From JANXLS01 sp038227045 (GTDB lineage: Bacteria > Planctomycetota > SZUA-567 > H5-PLA8): a stretch of 57,562 nt of DNA. Positions 43,720-52,236 of this stretch are shown here, one piece after another (within the stretch, counting starts at the first letter, position 1; the number at the start of each line of letters is the position of its first letter). Below the pieces are notes generated by a model, which saw nothing but the letters and a program-made list of their open reading frames with translations, searched no databases and had not been told where the DNA came from. The translations under genes and the position numbers were made by a program. The DNA is taken from contig JBBRQD010000026.1 in the NCBI GenBank assembly GCA_038227045.1, positions 1 to 57,562 on the forward strand, written 5' to 3'.

Positions 43720-45168
43720 ATGAGTCAATTTTGCGGACGCACTCGGCGTGAAATGTTGTGGGAACTTGGCGGCGGATTCGGCGGCGTGGCGCTCGCCGGG
43801 ATGCTTGGCAATAGCTTCTTTGCCGGACAGACCGCTCACGCAGAAGGCGGGGCGAAGCTGATTAATCCGCTGGCCCCGAAGGCACCGCATTTCGCGCCCA
43901 AAGCCAAGAGCGTGATCTTCCTCTTTATGTACGGGGGGCCGAGCCATATCGATACTTTCGACTACAAGCCGAAGCTGTACCCGCTTGACGAAAAAACGAT
44001 CCAGATCAAAACGTTCGGCCGCGGCGGCAAGAAAAACGAAGGCCGCGTGATCGGGCCGAAGTGGCAGTTCAAGCAGTACGGAAAGTGTGGCAAGTACGTC
44101 TCCGATCTTTTTCCGAACGTGGGCACGTGCGTGGACGACATCGCGTTTATTCATTCGATGTACGCCGATTCGCCGATTCACGGTTCGGCGATGTTGATGA
44201 TGAACAGCGGACGAATCCTGAGCGGCCACCCGTGTCTTGGTTCGTGGGCGACGTACGGCCTGGGCAGCGAGAACCAGAATTTGCCGGGGTTTGTCGTGAT
44301 GCTCGATCCAAAGGGCGGGCCGATCAGCGGGGCGAAGAATTGGTCGAGCGGCTATATGCCCGCGACGTACCAGGGCGTGCAACTGCGTGCGAGCGGCGCG
44401 CCAATTTTGAATCTCGCGCCGCCCGAAGGCATGAGCGATTCGGCGCAGCGCAAGATTATTGAGGAACTCAATGGCTACAATCTCGAGCACAGCGCGGCGC
44501 GCGCGAGCAATTCGAATTTGACGGCGCGCATCTCCAGTTTCGAGATGGCGTACAGCATGCAGAAACACGCGCCCGAAGTTGTCAATATTTCCAAGGAAGA
44601 CGACAAGACGAAGTCGCTGTACGGCATCGATCAGGACAAGACGAAAGATTTCGGCACGAAATGCCTACTGGCGCGGCGCATGGTCGAAAGCGGCGTGCGC
44701 TTCGTTCAACTTTATTCCGGCGGCGGGCACAACGACGAGAACTGGGACGCGCACGGCGACGTGGTGTTCAACCACACGCTGCACGCCGGCGAAACGGACA
44801 AGCCGATCGCGGGATTGCTGAAAGATCTGAAGCAGCGCGGGCTGCTCGATTCGACGCTGGTCGTCTGGGGCGGCGAGTTCGGCCGCCAGCCGACGGCGGA
44901 ATACGCGAAGGGCACCGGCCGCGATCACAACGCCATGGGATTCACGATGTGGATGGCGGGCGGCGGCATCAAGGGCGGCACAACCGTGGGCGCAACCGAC
45001 GAACTGGGTTCGGCCGCAGTGGAGAACCGCTTCCACGTGAAGAATCTCCACGCCACGATTCTGAATCAACTGGGCCTTGATCCGAATAATCTGTCTTACT
45101 TCTTCAGCGGGTTGAATCAGAAGCTGGTTGGGGTCGAAGGCGCGGAGCCGATTAAGCAGATTATTTAA
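43720..45168 (+). CDS. DUF1501 protein (Tat-exported, sulfatase-like fold)
   Basis: The N-terminus has a twin-arginine signal (RTRREMLWELGGG, then a hydrophobic stretch to about residue 40). The rest is the DUF1501 domain: SVIFLFMYGGPSHIDTFDYKP, FIHSMYADSPIHGSAM, VVWGGEFGRQPTAEYAKG and GRDHNAMGFTMWMAGGG, the metal-site-like motifs that relate it to the alkaline phosphatase/sulfatase fold. It follows its DUF1549/DUF1553 partner and is very likely in the same operon. The end is LNQKLVGVEGAEPIKQII, as usual. Confidence 0.95.
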   Translation: MSQFCGRTRREMLWELGGGFGGVALAGMLGNSFFAGQTAHAEGGAKLINPLAPKAPHFAPKAKSVIFLFMYGGPSHIDTFDYKPKLYPLDEKTIQIKTFGRGGKKNEGRVIGPKWQFKQYGKCGKYVSDLFPNVGTCVDDIAFIHSMYADSPIHGSAMLMMNSGRILSGHPCLGSWATYGLGSENQNLPGFVVMLDPKGGPISGAKNWSSGYMPATYQGVQLRASGAPILNLAPPEGMSDSAQRKIIEELNGYNLEHSAARASNSNLTARISSFEMAYSMQKHAPEVVNISKEDDKTKSLYGIDQDKTKDFGTKCLLARRMVESGVRFVQLYSGGGHNDENWDAHGDVVFNHTLHAGETDKPIAGLLKDLKQRGLLDSTLVVWGGEFGRQPTAEYAKGTGRDHNAMGFTMWMAGGGIKGGTTVGATDELGSAAVENRFHVKNLHATILNQLGLDPNNLSYFFSGLNQKLVGVEGAEPIKQII

Positions 45169-45184
45169 TAAGAGGCTTGCTCCG

Positions 45185-45463
45185 ATGAAAACGCCACGCA
45201 AGAAGCGATTGCGCCCTAGAATTGGCGACTCCGTTCTGGTTCTTCGGGTTCCAAGCGCTTTGTCGAAAATGGAGCCCGACTCCTGCACGGCATTTCAGCT
45301 ATCGGTGGGACATCGGTTCAAAGTTCAAGGGCGAAATAACGCCGGATGGCTTGAACTCGAAGTCGGTCGAATCGTCGATCCCGGTATCGGCGGTTTCATG
45401 AACACGATCTGGATTGAGCCGGCGTGTGTTAGAGTGGTTCGCCGGAAGGTGGACTCGAAATAG
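45185..45463 (+). CDS. Small hypothetical basic protein (92 aa)
   Basis: Begins 16 bases after the DUF1501 stop, with AAGAGGC upstream of the ATG. The N-terminus is very basic (MKTPRKKRLRPR); the remainder could form a small beta barrel (DSVLVLRVP, HRFKVQG, LELEVGRIVD, VRVVRRKV). No signal peptide. I do not recognise the family. It could be read through from the DUF1501 operon. Confidence 0.5.
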   Translation: MKTPRKKRLRPRIGDSVLVLRVPSALSKMEPDSCTAFQLSVGHRFKVQGRNNAGWLELEVGRIVDPGIGGFMNTIWIEPACVRVVRRKVDSK

Positions 45464-45575
45464 CATGCGCAAAATTTAATCGTAGTGCTTGTCGTATGAT
45501 ATTGTTTCTCCAACACTTTTGCCTGCAACATCATCCTTTCATTGACAGAATCCAAAAATTCTTCACACTGGAGCC

Positions 45576-46115
45576 ATGGCGACTCTAGTAACTCTCGACA
45601 CGCTGGCCCGCTATCTCGATCGCGACGAGTGGCGTTACGATATGGACCCCGAAGGTTCGTGCATCCGCACCGGCTTTCGCGGCGATAACGCGACGTACCG
45701 CGCGATGATTCTCTTCGATTCCGAGAAACAGCGCGTGCGCTTCATCGTGCCGAATTATTTGAATCTCGCCAAGGTCCGCGACAAAAGCAAAGTGCTCGAG
45801 CGGCTCATGGAATTGAACATGCAGTACATCCTGCTGAAGTTCGGTTACGACCCGGCGGACGGCGAAGTGCGCGCGGAGATCGACGTGCCGGTCAACGACA
45901 CTGACCTCAGCTACGAAGGTTTTCGGCGCTGCCTGTATTGCCTGCTCACCGCCGCCGACGAAGAATATCCCGAGATGACGCGCCTGATGTGGGGCAAGGA
46001 CGGCGGGCAGCGCGGTAAAAAAACGAGCGGCGGAGTCGGAGAGGGCGGGGGATCGGAACCGGGCGAGGACGCGCCCCCGGACGGCGGGAAGACGATTCGC
46101 AAGCCTCGAATTTAA
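45576..46115 (+). CDS. YbjN-domain protein
   Basis: About 135 residues match the YbjN fold, a type III secretion chaperone-like alpha/beta domain (TLARYLDRDEWRYDMD, RVRFIVPNYLNLAKV, VLERLMELNMQYILLKFGYD, and DLSYEGFRRCLYCLLTAADE). An acidic, glycine-rich tail (about 140-179) follows. YbjN proteins are soluble and loosely associated with stress and motility phenotypes; no role can be assigned here. CTGGAG precedes the ATG. It ends before a strong bidirectional terminator. Confidence 0.82.
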   Translation: MATLVTLDTLARYLDRDEWRYDMDPEGSCIRTGFRGDNATYRAMILFDSEKQRVRFIVPNYLNLAKVRDKSKVLERLMELNMQYILLKFGYDPADGEVRAEIDVPVNDTDLSYEGFRRCLYCLLTAADEEYPEMTRLMWGKDGGQRGKKTSGGVGEGGGSEPGEDAPPDGGKTIRKPRI

Positions 46116-46140
46116 TCTCCGTGACTCTCCTTAAAAAAAT

Positions 46141-46184
46141 GGCGGCTGAGAATCCATTCAAGAAATTCTCAGCCGCCCGTTTTA
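46141..46184. terminator. Bidirectional intrinsic terminator
   Basis: The stem GGCGGCTGAGAAT (46141-46153) pairs perfectly with 46165-46177 around an 11-base loop. A run of A on the left (46133-46139) and CGTTTTA on the right give U-tracts in both directions. It separates two convergent genes, the YbjN gene and the DUF3352-like gene. Confidence 0.93.
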
Positions 46185-46203
46185 CTATCGAACTGCTTCG
46201 AGC

Positions 46204-48639
46204 TTATTCCTTCTTTTTCTTCGAGAGCGCCTTCACGCTAATTGGAACGGAGCCGAATTTTCGACCGGCTTTGGTGACGATTTCTTCCGTATCCTTGAGC
46301 AACTGCTTGAAGTCCGCGTCGCTGACATGCTCGACGGAGCCGTCGGTTTTCAACACGTTGCGTCCAGCGCCCGCCTGTTTTGCAGGTGGGTTCTCATAGG
46401 CGAGCAAAGCGTCGGCGTCCTTTGACAGCACACCGGTGACCATCGTGAATGCCACGTCCTGATCTGGTTGTGCTGGATTCTGGAAGACGGCGGCGTCGTT
46501 GATGTATTGCGGAAACAAGTCGGCCGGAGACTTCGGCAGGGCGTTGTGATCGGTTTCGTAGAGCGTTATCGCCAGATGAAGCTGGCGCAGATTGTTCATG
46601 ACGCCTCGGGCCGCGGGCGGAACGTTGGGGACTGCGGGGGCTACGGCTTGCGCCTGTGCCTGCGCAAAGTTTCGTGCGCGTAACAAATTTGGAACGGCGA
46701 TGGCCGCGACGACCGCGACCGCGCTGACCATTAACGCGCTGTTTCCATAATGCGGCATCGGGGGCGGGAATTCGCCGCGCGAAAACCAGCCTTTGGCAGT
46801 CTTCATTCCGATCGACGCGTGTGCCTGGCGGCGCTTGATGAAAAACTCTTCGTCGGGCCAGCGATTCAAATCGACGCTGTTGGCAACGTCGAGCACCGCG
46901 CGTCCGCCCGGCTTGCTCTTGAGTTCGCCCAGTCCCAGCAAATCGGGGCCGGCATTCAGATCGGCTTCCTTGAATTTGCCGCCGACTGCTTCCGCAATGC
47001 CTGCCAGTGCGGCGGTTTCGGCGGTGACGGTGAGCCCGGTCAGCAACAGCATCCCGCCGCCGCTGCCCATGTCCGTCGAATAGGCGAACGACAACGGCGG
47101 CTTGTCGGGGTCGAATGCGCCGCCGCTGACGCGTGTCATCGCGGTCTGAAACTCCTTGTTCGACAGAATATTCGAACTCACGGCCATCTGATCGATGCCG
47201 CGTTTTGCCGCGTTCAAGGAATTGCCGACGATCAAATGGTCTTTCACGACGCAGAACGCCGCCGCGCCGTTGATCAACTGGCTGATATAATAAATGCGCG
47301 AGCCTTTGTAGGTGACGACGTCGTACTTGACGTAGAAGGACGGAATGATGTTGGAGAGTTTGTTTTTATCCGCTGCGGCTTTGAGTTTCGCGAGGCAATC
47401 CTCGATCTTCGCCGGATCCTTGACGCGCATGACTCCGACGATTCCGGGGCTGACCGTGAGCGGCACGGCGGTGTCGAAAGTGGTCTGCGCCATGACAAAT
47501 TCGCTGCCCAGATTGTCCAGAAAATCTTTCTGAATGTCGAATTTCAACAACTCTTTGGCATTGGCCATGCCTTCGTCGATTTTTGCATTGGCGGCTGGAT
47601 CGACAATGTTCAAGACGGCTCGTAACATCGGAAGAATGCCGGCGTAGTTGAAGGAACCGGCCGCCACATACGGCGCGTCCAGCGCGGCGATTTGAAACAA
47701 ATCCTTGGGCGGGCCTTTCGTTCCAACCAGGCTGAAGATGCCTTTTGCGGGCGTTGCGTCCGTCGTGCCGACGTACGCTTCCGTGCTGGTTTCGCCACCG
47801 GCGAACGAAAGGCCGATCATGAACGAATTGAGCTTATCGACACCCAGCACTTCAACCACGGCCTTGATTTTCGCGCTCTCTTCGCCGCCTTTGTTTGCGG
47901 CGGCGGCATCTTGCGCGATCGCGATCAACGCGCTGGGATTGACGTAAATCCAGCCCGCCGATTCTTTCATGCTGGTCTGCGCTTCCTTAAAATTGGGCAT
48001 CGATCCCAGCGTTCCTTTGGAGCGTTTCGTGGCGTCGCCGATGCGCTCGGCAATGTTGACCATGTCGGCCATGGGCTTGACGACCAGAAAGCGCCCCTTT
48101 GAATACAACACGCCGGGGACGTTCTCGCCTTCGCCCAAGGGGAATGGTACGTCCTTGGGCAAATCCTGCACCCCGTGCGAGACCGCTTTGAAGGCCGTGT
48201 TGATAATGGTGTCGAATGCCTTGGGGTCTTTGGGCTTGATTGAGAGGGCGATGCCGGGTTCGAGTCCCGGGCCGTGCGAGTACACACAGAACGCGATTTC
48301 GCCGCTGAAAATACCCTTGTCGACATCGTCGAGCGTCGGGAGGGCGGGATTGGCCGTGCGCAAATGCGCGTAGACTTCGGACATGCGGGCAAGAATCGGA
48401 TCGAGGAATTCGCGCATCTCCGGCTGTTTCAGAAGGTCGCCGATGCGCGTGGCACTGGCGGACTTTCGCGCGGCTTCCAAATCAGGCAATGCGATCGCCG
48501 CGATGGTGGTTTCGGGAAAAATCTCTTCCGGCTTGGGTGCAGCGTCTTCGGCACGCAGCGCCGCGCCGAAACCGGCGAGCAGCGCGAGCGACAGAATAAA
48601 GTGCCGGGCAATCGATCGATGTGTGCGTCGGAATGTCAT
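46204..48639 (-). CDS. DUF3352-like exported protein with an internal pilin-like segment
   Basis: ATG 48639 gives a signal peptide (FILSLALLAGFGAALRAED); AAAGGA lies upstream. Residues about 30-610 resemble DUF3352-type proteins (FPETTIAAIALPDLEAARKS, repeated KGRFLVV and GSRIYYISQLINGAAAFCVV hairpins). From about residue 640 the chain has a type II/IV pilin-like segment: ALMVSAVAVVAAIAVPNLLR followed by ARNFAQAQ, then NNLRQLHLAITLYETDHNALP and a short globular end, as in DUF1559/GspG-type pseudopilins. It lacks the prepilin peptidase site and Glu5, so it is a fused, non-processed version. The end is very basic. Function unknown. Confidence 0.75.
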   Translation of the reverse strand: MTFRRTHRSIARHFILSLALLAGFGAALRAEDAAPKPEEIFPETTIAAIALPDLEAARKSASATRIGDLLKQPEMREFLDPILARMSEVYAHLRTANPALPTLDDVDKGIFSGEIAFCVYSHGPGLEPGIALSIKPKDPKAFDTIINTAFKAVSHGVQDLPKDVPFPLGEGENVPGVLYSKGRFLVVKPMADMVNIAERIGDATKRSKGTLGSMPNFKEAQTSMKESAGWIYVNPSALIAIAQDAAAANKGGEESAKIKAVVEVLGVDKLNSFMIGLSFAGGETSTEAYVGTTDATPAKGIFSLVGTKGPPKDLFQIAALDAPYVAAGSFNYAGILPMLRAVLNIVDPAANAKIDEGMANAKELLKFDIQKDFLDNLGSEFVMAQTTFDTAVPLTVSPGIVGVMRVKDPAKIEDCLAKLKAAADKNKLSNIIPSFYVKYDVVTYKGSRIYYISQLINGAAAFCVVKDHLIVGNSLNAAKRGIDQMAVSSNILSNKEFQTAMTRVSGGAFDPDKPPLSFAYSTDMGSGGGMLLLTGLTVTAETAALAGIAEAVGGKFKEADLNAGPDLLGLGELKSKPGGRAVLDVANSVDLNRWPDEEFFIKRRQAHASIGMKTAKGWFSRGEFPPPMPHYGNSALMVSAVAVVAAIAVPNLLRARNFAQAQAQAVAPAVPNVPPAARGVMNNLRQLHLAITLYETDHNALPKSPADLFPQYINDAAVFQNPAQPDQDVAFTMVTGVLSKDADALLAYENPPAKQAGAGRNVLKTDGSVEHVSDADFKQLLKDTEEIVTKAGRKFGSVPISVKALSKKKKE

Positions 48640-48752
48640 GCACGAAATCCTTTCAGCGTCTTGAGGACAGGCATACGGCCCGCCCAAATGGATTGTTACG
48701 CTAACAAGTCCCTGTCGCGACGCAACAGCAAGATTACGGCTGAGAGCGTCCA

Positions 48753-49943
48753 CTACTTGTACACGCTCTGAGGTCTTGCGCTTTCGGAGCGCAACCATTG
48801 CTCGATATCCGGGAAGCAAATCCCGTTCGTTTCGAACATCAAGAAGTGGTCCTCGTTCGGATAGGCCTTGTACGTGCAGCGCACTCCGTTTCCCTTTAGC
48901 GCCTCCATATTCATGGACACAACTCGTTCGGAAATTCTGGCATCTGCTCCGCCAGTCAGGCACAAGACCGGACGTGTGCCCCACGCTTTTAGAAATTGCT
49001 CCGAATCCAAAGCATTCATGTCAATTGCAGGGCTGATGAAGACGGCGCCCGAGTAATGCTCGGGATGCGACGCGATGGTTCGCGATACGCCCAGGCTGCC
49101 ATTGGAATATCCCGCCAGGAAAATTCGATCCGGATCCCCGGAAAGCTTTTCGATCGCGTACTTCCGCACGCGCTCTATCGCGTCACTTCCTCCGTTTCGC
49201 CAAAATCCAAATCCAAAACTGGGACATAACACAATATACTTATTGCGAATTCCGAATTGCTCCCATGTGTATAAATAAGCCTTGTTGTTTCCACCGAAGC
49301 CGTGGAGCGCAATGATGACGGGCAGCCGCGTTTCAGCCGAAGCCGCCGGAACGTATTGATAAACGTGCCCGGCATCAAACGAGCCACCCCACAGTTCAGC
49401 CAGCGTATAGCGGGACACCGAACCCAGCGCGCGGTACTCCGGCCGTTTTTCCATCTCGCGGTAGCGCGGCAGGAATAATTCAGACAGCCGTTTCGCTTCA
49501 GCTTCGTACCGGAGCACGCCCAAGCGAGGACTGAGGACAAACCCGAGTTTGTACTGGTCTATTTCGGGGAGAAGGTTGAATGGCGAAAAGTGCGGAAAGT
49601 TATAATTGCGAAGGAAAACCTGGTTGATCGTTGACGTTGAATCGGGAGTACCGGCCGGCGCAGAAAACATGATGAGCGCAAACATCAGCAGACCAAGTCC
49701 CCCGGAGACAGCCAGCGGAACGAGACGCCGCCTGGACTTTTCGACAGCAAAAAGCACGGACGCCGGAATGCAAGCGGTCGTGACAATAAGCATCGCGATG
49801 CCGCGGCCCGTAACCGTTTCGAAGATTAAAAACAGTGCTCCGCCCGCCGCGATGCCAGCGGCGATCAAAAGGCCGCACGGGATCCAAAGCCACCGGGCCG
49901 CGCGACGCCACCCTGCGTTGTTAGATTGTTGTGCCATTGGCAT
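48753..49943 (-). CDS. Membrane-anchored alpha/beta hydrolase (esterase/PHB depolymerase-like)
   Basis: Three membrane segments in the first 110 residues, then an extracytoplasmic alpha/beta-hydrolase domain. LPVIIALHGFGGNN forms the oxyanion strand, GYSNGS carries the nucleophile Ser, GGADARIS the acid Asp and NEDHFLMF the His. The arrangement matches dienelactone hydrolase or PHB depolymerase-like esterases. The combination of an N-terminal multi-pass anchor with the hydrolase is less common. The substrate is unknown. The start lies 66 bases before a 45-bp palindrome on the other side. Confidence 0.85.
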   Translation of the reverse strand: MPMAQQSNNAGWRRAARWLWIPCGLLIAAGIAAGGALFLIFETVTGRGIAMLIVTTACIPASVLFAVEKSRRRLVPLAVSGGLGLLMFALIMFSAPAGTPDSTSTINQVFLRNYNFPHFSPFNLLPEIDQYKLGFVLSPRLGVLRYEAEAKRLSELFLPRYREMEKRPEYRALGSVSRYTLAELWGGSFDAGHVYQYVPAASAETRLPVIIALHGFGGNNKAYLYTWEQFGIRNKYIVLCPSFGFGFWRNGGSDAIERVRKYAIEKLSGDPDRIFLAGYSNGSLGVSRTIASHPEHYSGAVFISPAIDMNALDSEQFLKAWGTRPVLCLTGGADARISERVVSMNMEALKGNGVRCTYKAYPNEDHFLMFETNGICFPDIEQWLRSESARPQSVYK

Positions 49944-50008
49944 TGATGCTCAATCTTTCTCAATCGCATTCAGTACTGCGGCATGCAAAATCAGCAATCG
50001 CCATGAAA

Positions 50009-50053
50009 AAAGTGGACAGACCATAGCAAAATTTGCTATGGTCTGTCCACTTT
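50009..50053. repeat. Near-perfect 45-bp palindrome
   Basis: 22-base arms (AAAGTGGACAGACCATAGCA plus AA, and its exact complement) around a single A at 50031. The two arms would form a hairpin with no loop to speak of, so it is more likely a DNA-level signal or a cruciform than an mRNA terminator, though a T-rich TTTATT follows on the + strand. No gene is evident from 49944 to 50395 apart from this and the element at 50220-50349. Confidence 0.85.
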
Positions 50054-50219
50054 ATTCAGATCAGATGCAGAGCATCATCGACAAAATGGACGTGCCGCCG
50101 AAGCAAATTCATACGGCGGTCAAATTGGTAGAACTTTCGGATGAGGACGCTGTGCGAATCGGGGAGGATTGGTGCGGAGCACCCCCGAACTTAAAATAAC
50201 ATGGGGCGACTATATTTCG

Positions 50220-50349
50220 TTCGCGGGTAGCCCAGCCCAACGGACAATAAGCCTCCTCATGATTTCACGCATCACTGTGAAAGCGCGAGTCTAAGGAGGA
50301 GCTTCTTGCGCCTTTGGCGCCCAGCCCGTTGGGCTGGGCCACCCGCGAA
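50220..50349. repeat. 130-bp foldback element with 24-bp inverted ends
   Basis: The arm TTCGCGGGTAGCCCAGCCCA plus ACGG (50220-50243) is matched by 50326-50349 with one mismatch. Inside are CTCCTC/GAGGAG arms and TTTCAC-GCATCACT-GTGAAA. It has no coding capacity. A related GCGGGTGGGCCACCCGC palindrome occurs at about 50704-50720. Confidence 0.8.
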
Positions 50350-50395
50350 AATTACGCACTCATTCCAAGTGCTTTATTGACACAGAGGTATAACG

Positions 50396-50701
50396 ATGCA
50401 AGACTTGGCCGAAATGGATGAACTGGCAGAAATGGGCAAACTGACGTTGAAGGAAATTTTGCATGGCTGGACTGATGACGACGTTGCCGCTTTTGGACTA
50501 GCGCGTACAATTGGGCTCATGGGTCCTGATGTGGATTTTCAGTCAACGGCTAAGCACGTTTTTTGGAGTAACAATCAAGTTGGAATTTCTTTAAGCAAAA
50601 TACTGGAAGAATTGGTTGTTGCGGGTGTATTGGAGCAACGTGATGAACCCAACCACAAGTACAAGTGGAATCAAACATTTAAGGGCACTTGGGAAGAATA
50701 A
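50396..50701 (+). CDS. Hypothetical protein (101 aa), AT-rich
   Basis: An AGAGG sits upstream of the ATG. The chain is acidic at the start (MQDLAEMDELAEMG), then helical; the segment SLSKILEELVVAGVLEQRDEPNHKYKWN looks like a winged-helix end (helix, turn, short beta wing). No family recognised. Base composition is lower in G+C than the core genes. It is followed by another AT-rich orphan gene. Confidence 0.5.
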   Translation: MQDLAEMDELAEMGKLTLKEILHGWTDDDVAAFGLARTIGLMGPDVDFQSTAKHVFWSNNQVGISLSKILEELVVAGVLEQRDEPNHKYKWNQTFKGTWEE

Positions 50702-50786
50702 TGGGCGGGTGGGCCACCCGCGCTCTGTCACCGTTTACCCGGGTATCTACTGAAGGCGCAACGGCGGCAGCAGTGGGAGCAAAACC

Positions 50787-51437
50787 ATGAATCCTGAACC
50801 TGAAATTCTCTATGAGACGCTGTATCGCTCTTTGGAATCGTTGTACTCGTTAAAATCCTTTCAATTTAGCGAGGACTGCTTTGTGCGGGAAACTGATTCT
50901 GTTTTACAACGGATTAGCCCTTCGTTGGTGCATGCACAATCCAATAACCCGTACCATCTTGATTTTTACCTTTCAGTTAAGATTTTAGAGATTGAGAAGT
51001 TTTTGCAGAAGTATCGAACGACGAACATAGAACGTTGGACGGTTTCAAAAAAGATGATAAATTTATGTCCGAAGAAGGAACTATATAGCTGGTATTTTGT
51101 GCATCCAAAGGATATCACCGCAACCATTCCTGATATCGAAACGCGATTGGTTTCTCTTGCATTGCCATTCTTAGAAATTTTCTCTTCTGCCGAAAACCTT
51201 GCGGTTCGGATTGAAGAAACAATCGGTAACTGGAGAGCCCTAATTCCTACTCCTGCGAGCGTTGATCGCGGTGAGATTCTATTGGCAATTTATCTTTTAA
51301 GAAACGATTTTGATAAGTTTAAAAAATACGCACCTATTATGCGGCGCGAATTGGAAAAGGAGAATGGAGGATATTATTTAGATACGTACGATAAAATCGT
51401 TGCAAATATGGCCCGCGACTATAAGATAATATTCTGA
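50787..51437 (+). CDS. Hypothetical protein (216 aa), AT-rich
   Basis: GGGAGCA precedes the ATG by a few bases. The chain is soluble, mixed alpha with aromatic clusters (YETLYRSLESLYSLKSF; PKKELYSWYFVHPKD), no signal peptide or membrane helix, no recognisable motif. G+C content is far below that of neighbouring core genes, and the gene stands between foldback repeats and a RAYT pseudogene. It is therefore likely to be acquired. It could be an immunity-type or other accessory protein, but nothing in the sequence shows that. Confidence 0.55.
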   Translation: MNPEPEILYETLYRSLESLYSLKSFQFSEDCFVRETDSVLQRISPSLVHAQSNNPYHLDFYLSVKILEIEKFLQKYRTTNIERWTVSKKMINLCPKKELYSWYFVHPKDITATIPDIETRLVSLALPFLEIFSSAENLAVRIEETIGNWRALIPTPASVDRGEILLAIYLLRNDFDKFKKYAPIMRRELEKENGGYYLDTYDKIVANMARDYKIIF

Positions 51438-51529
51438 GTAAATGGAAACTCCGAATTCCAGTGACAGAGCCAATCCTGTTCGGCACTAATTTTGCATGGG
51501 CGGGTGGCACTGGAAGACAGTGATCGTTG

Positions 51530-51590
51530 ATCGCGGTTTGCTCCAAAGGTCGGGTGCCACCGGTAGCGGACGTTTGCTACCGGTGTGAAG
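51530..51590. repeat. REP-like repeat, left copy flanking the RAYT gene
   Basis: Contains the hairpin CACCGGTAGC-GGACGTTT-GCTACCGGTG (51558-51585) preceded by ATCGCGG...GTCGGGTGC. The same unit occurs inverted at 52237-52307. It lies just beyond the 3' end of the RAYT pseudogene. Confidence 0.88.
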
Positions 51591-51602
51591 CGACGGTTAT
51601 TG

Positions 51603-52191
51603 TCAGAATTTCAGGACAGTCGCGTTCGGCAGGTCCAAGTCCCTTTGCAGTCCCGGACAGTGCCAGGTGCTCCAGCTTGACCAACGCCATTTGTCCGGCG
51701 ACGGCACCAACCGTCGCGCAACGGGGTTGTTGTGCATATACTCCAATTTCGTCCAAATATACTTTTCTGACCAGACATTCAAATCGTGACCGCCACCTTC
51801 CTGCCAGAATCGAAAGGTTGTTTTTTCCGGACGGTCACGAATTGTCAATGTTTGGAGCAATGGGCTACGCAGTCGCGTCAGGTGTTCTTTTACCCGCACA
51901 GAAAAGGGCCGTTTGAAGGAATGTTGAAAGGCCGCGATTGAGTAGATTTCCTGTTGCGGCCACACCAGCATATGTACATGTTCCGGCATAAAGACGAAAC
52001 CTGACAACTGAAATTCGTGCGTGGCCAGTGCCGCATCCAGCGCCCTTGAGAGCCACGTCCAGAACACATCGTTTGTCAGCAACGGCAACCGCCGGTAGCA
52101 CGAAAAGGTCAGGAAATGGAGTTGACCCGGTTAGTTGTAATGATGAAGTTGCTTTCGGTGTGGCATGAAGAGGAGTGTGGTCGGATGGCAT
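51603..52191 (-). pseudogene. REP-associated tyrosine transposase (RAYT, IS200/Y1 type), frameshifted
   Basis: The C-terminal 160 codons read as a RAYT: LSRALDAALATHEFQLSGFV, the HuH motif MPEHVHMLV, and the ending KLEYMHNNPVARRLV with WRWSSW. The N-terminal part lies in another frame: ATG at 52189-52191 begins MPSDHTPLHATPKATSSLQL. Dropping a single base (the A at 52125 on the + strand) joins the two frames into QLTGQLHFLTFSCYRRLPLL, which is the normal RAYT opening. The gene is therefore broken by a one-base insertion, unless the base is a sequencing error. It is flanked by inverted REP-like hairpins, so this is a complete REPtron-like unit. Such transposases process REP hairpin DNA. Confidence 0.82.
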
Positions 52192-52236
52192 GGGATTGTC
52201 AAGTGTGCCGACGGAGGAAGTGGGTGAAATTGTACA

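Noticed and set aside
50065..50199. 44-codon ORF after the 45-bp palindrome (MQSIIDKMDVPPKQIHTAVK...)
   Set aside because: Short, without a convincing ribosome binding site or known family. It may be a gene remnant, but this cannot be supported.
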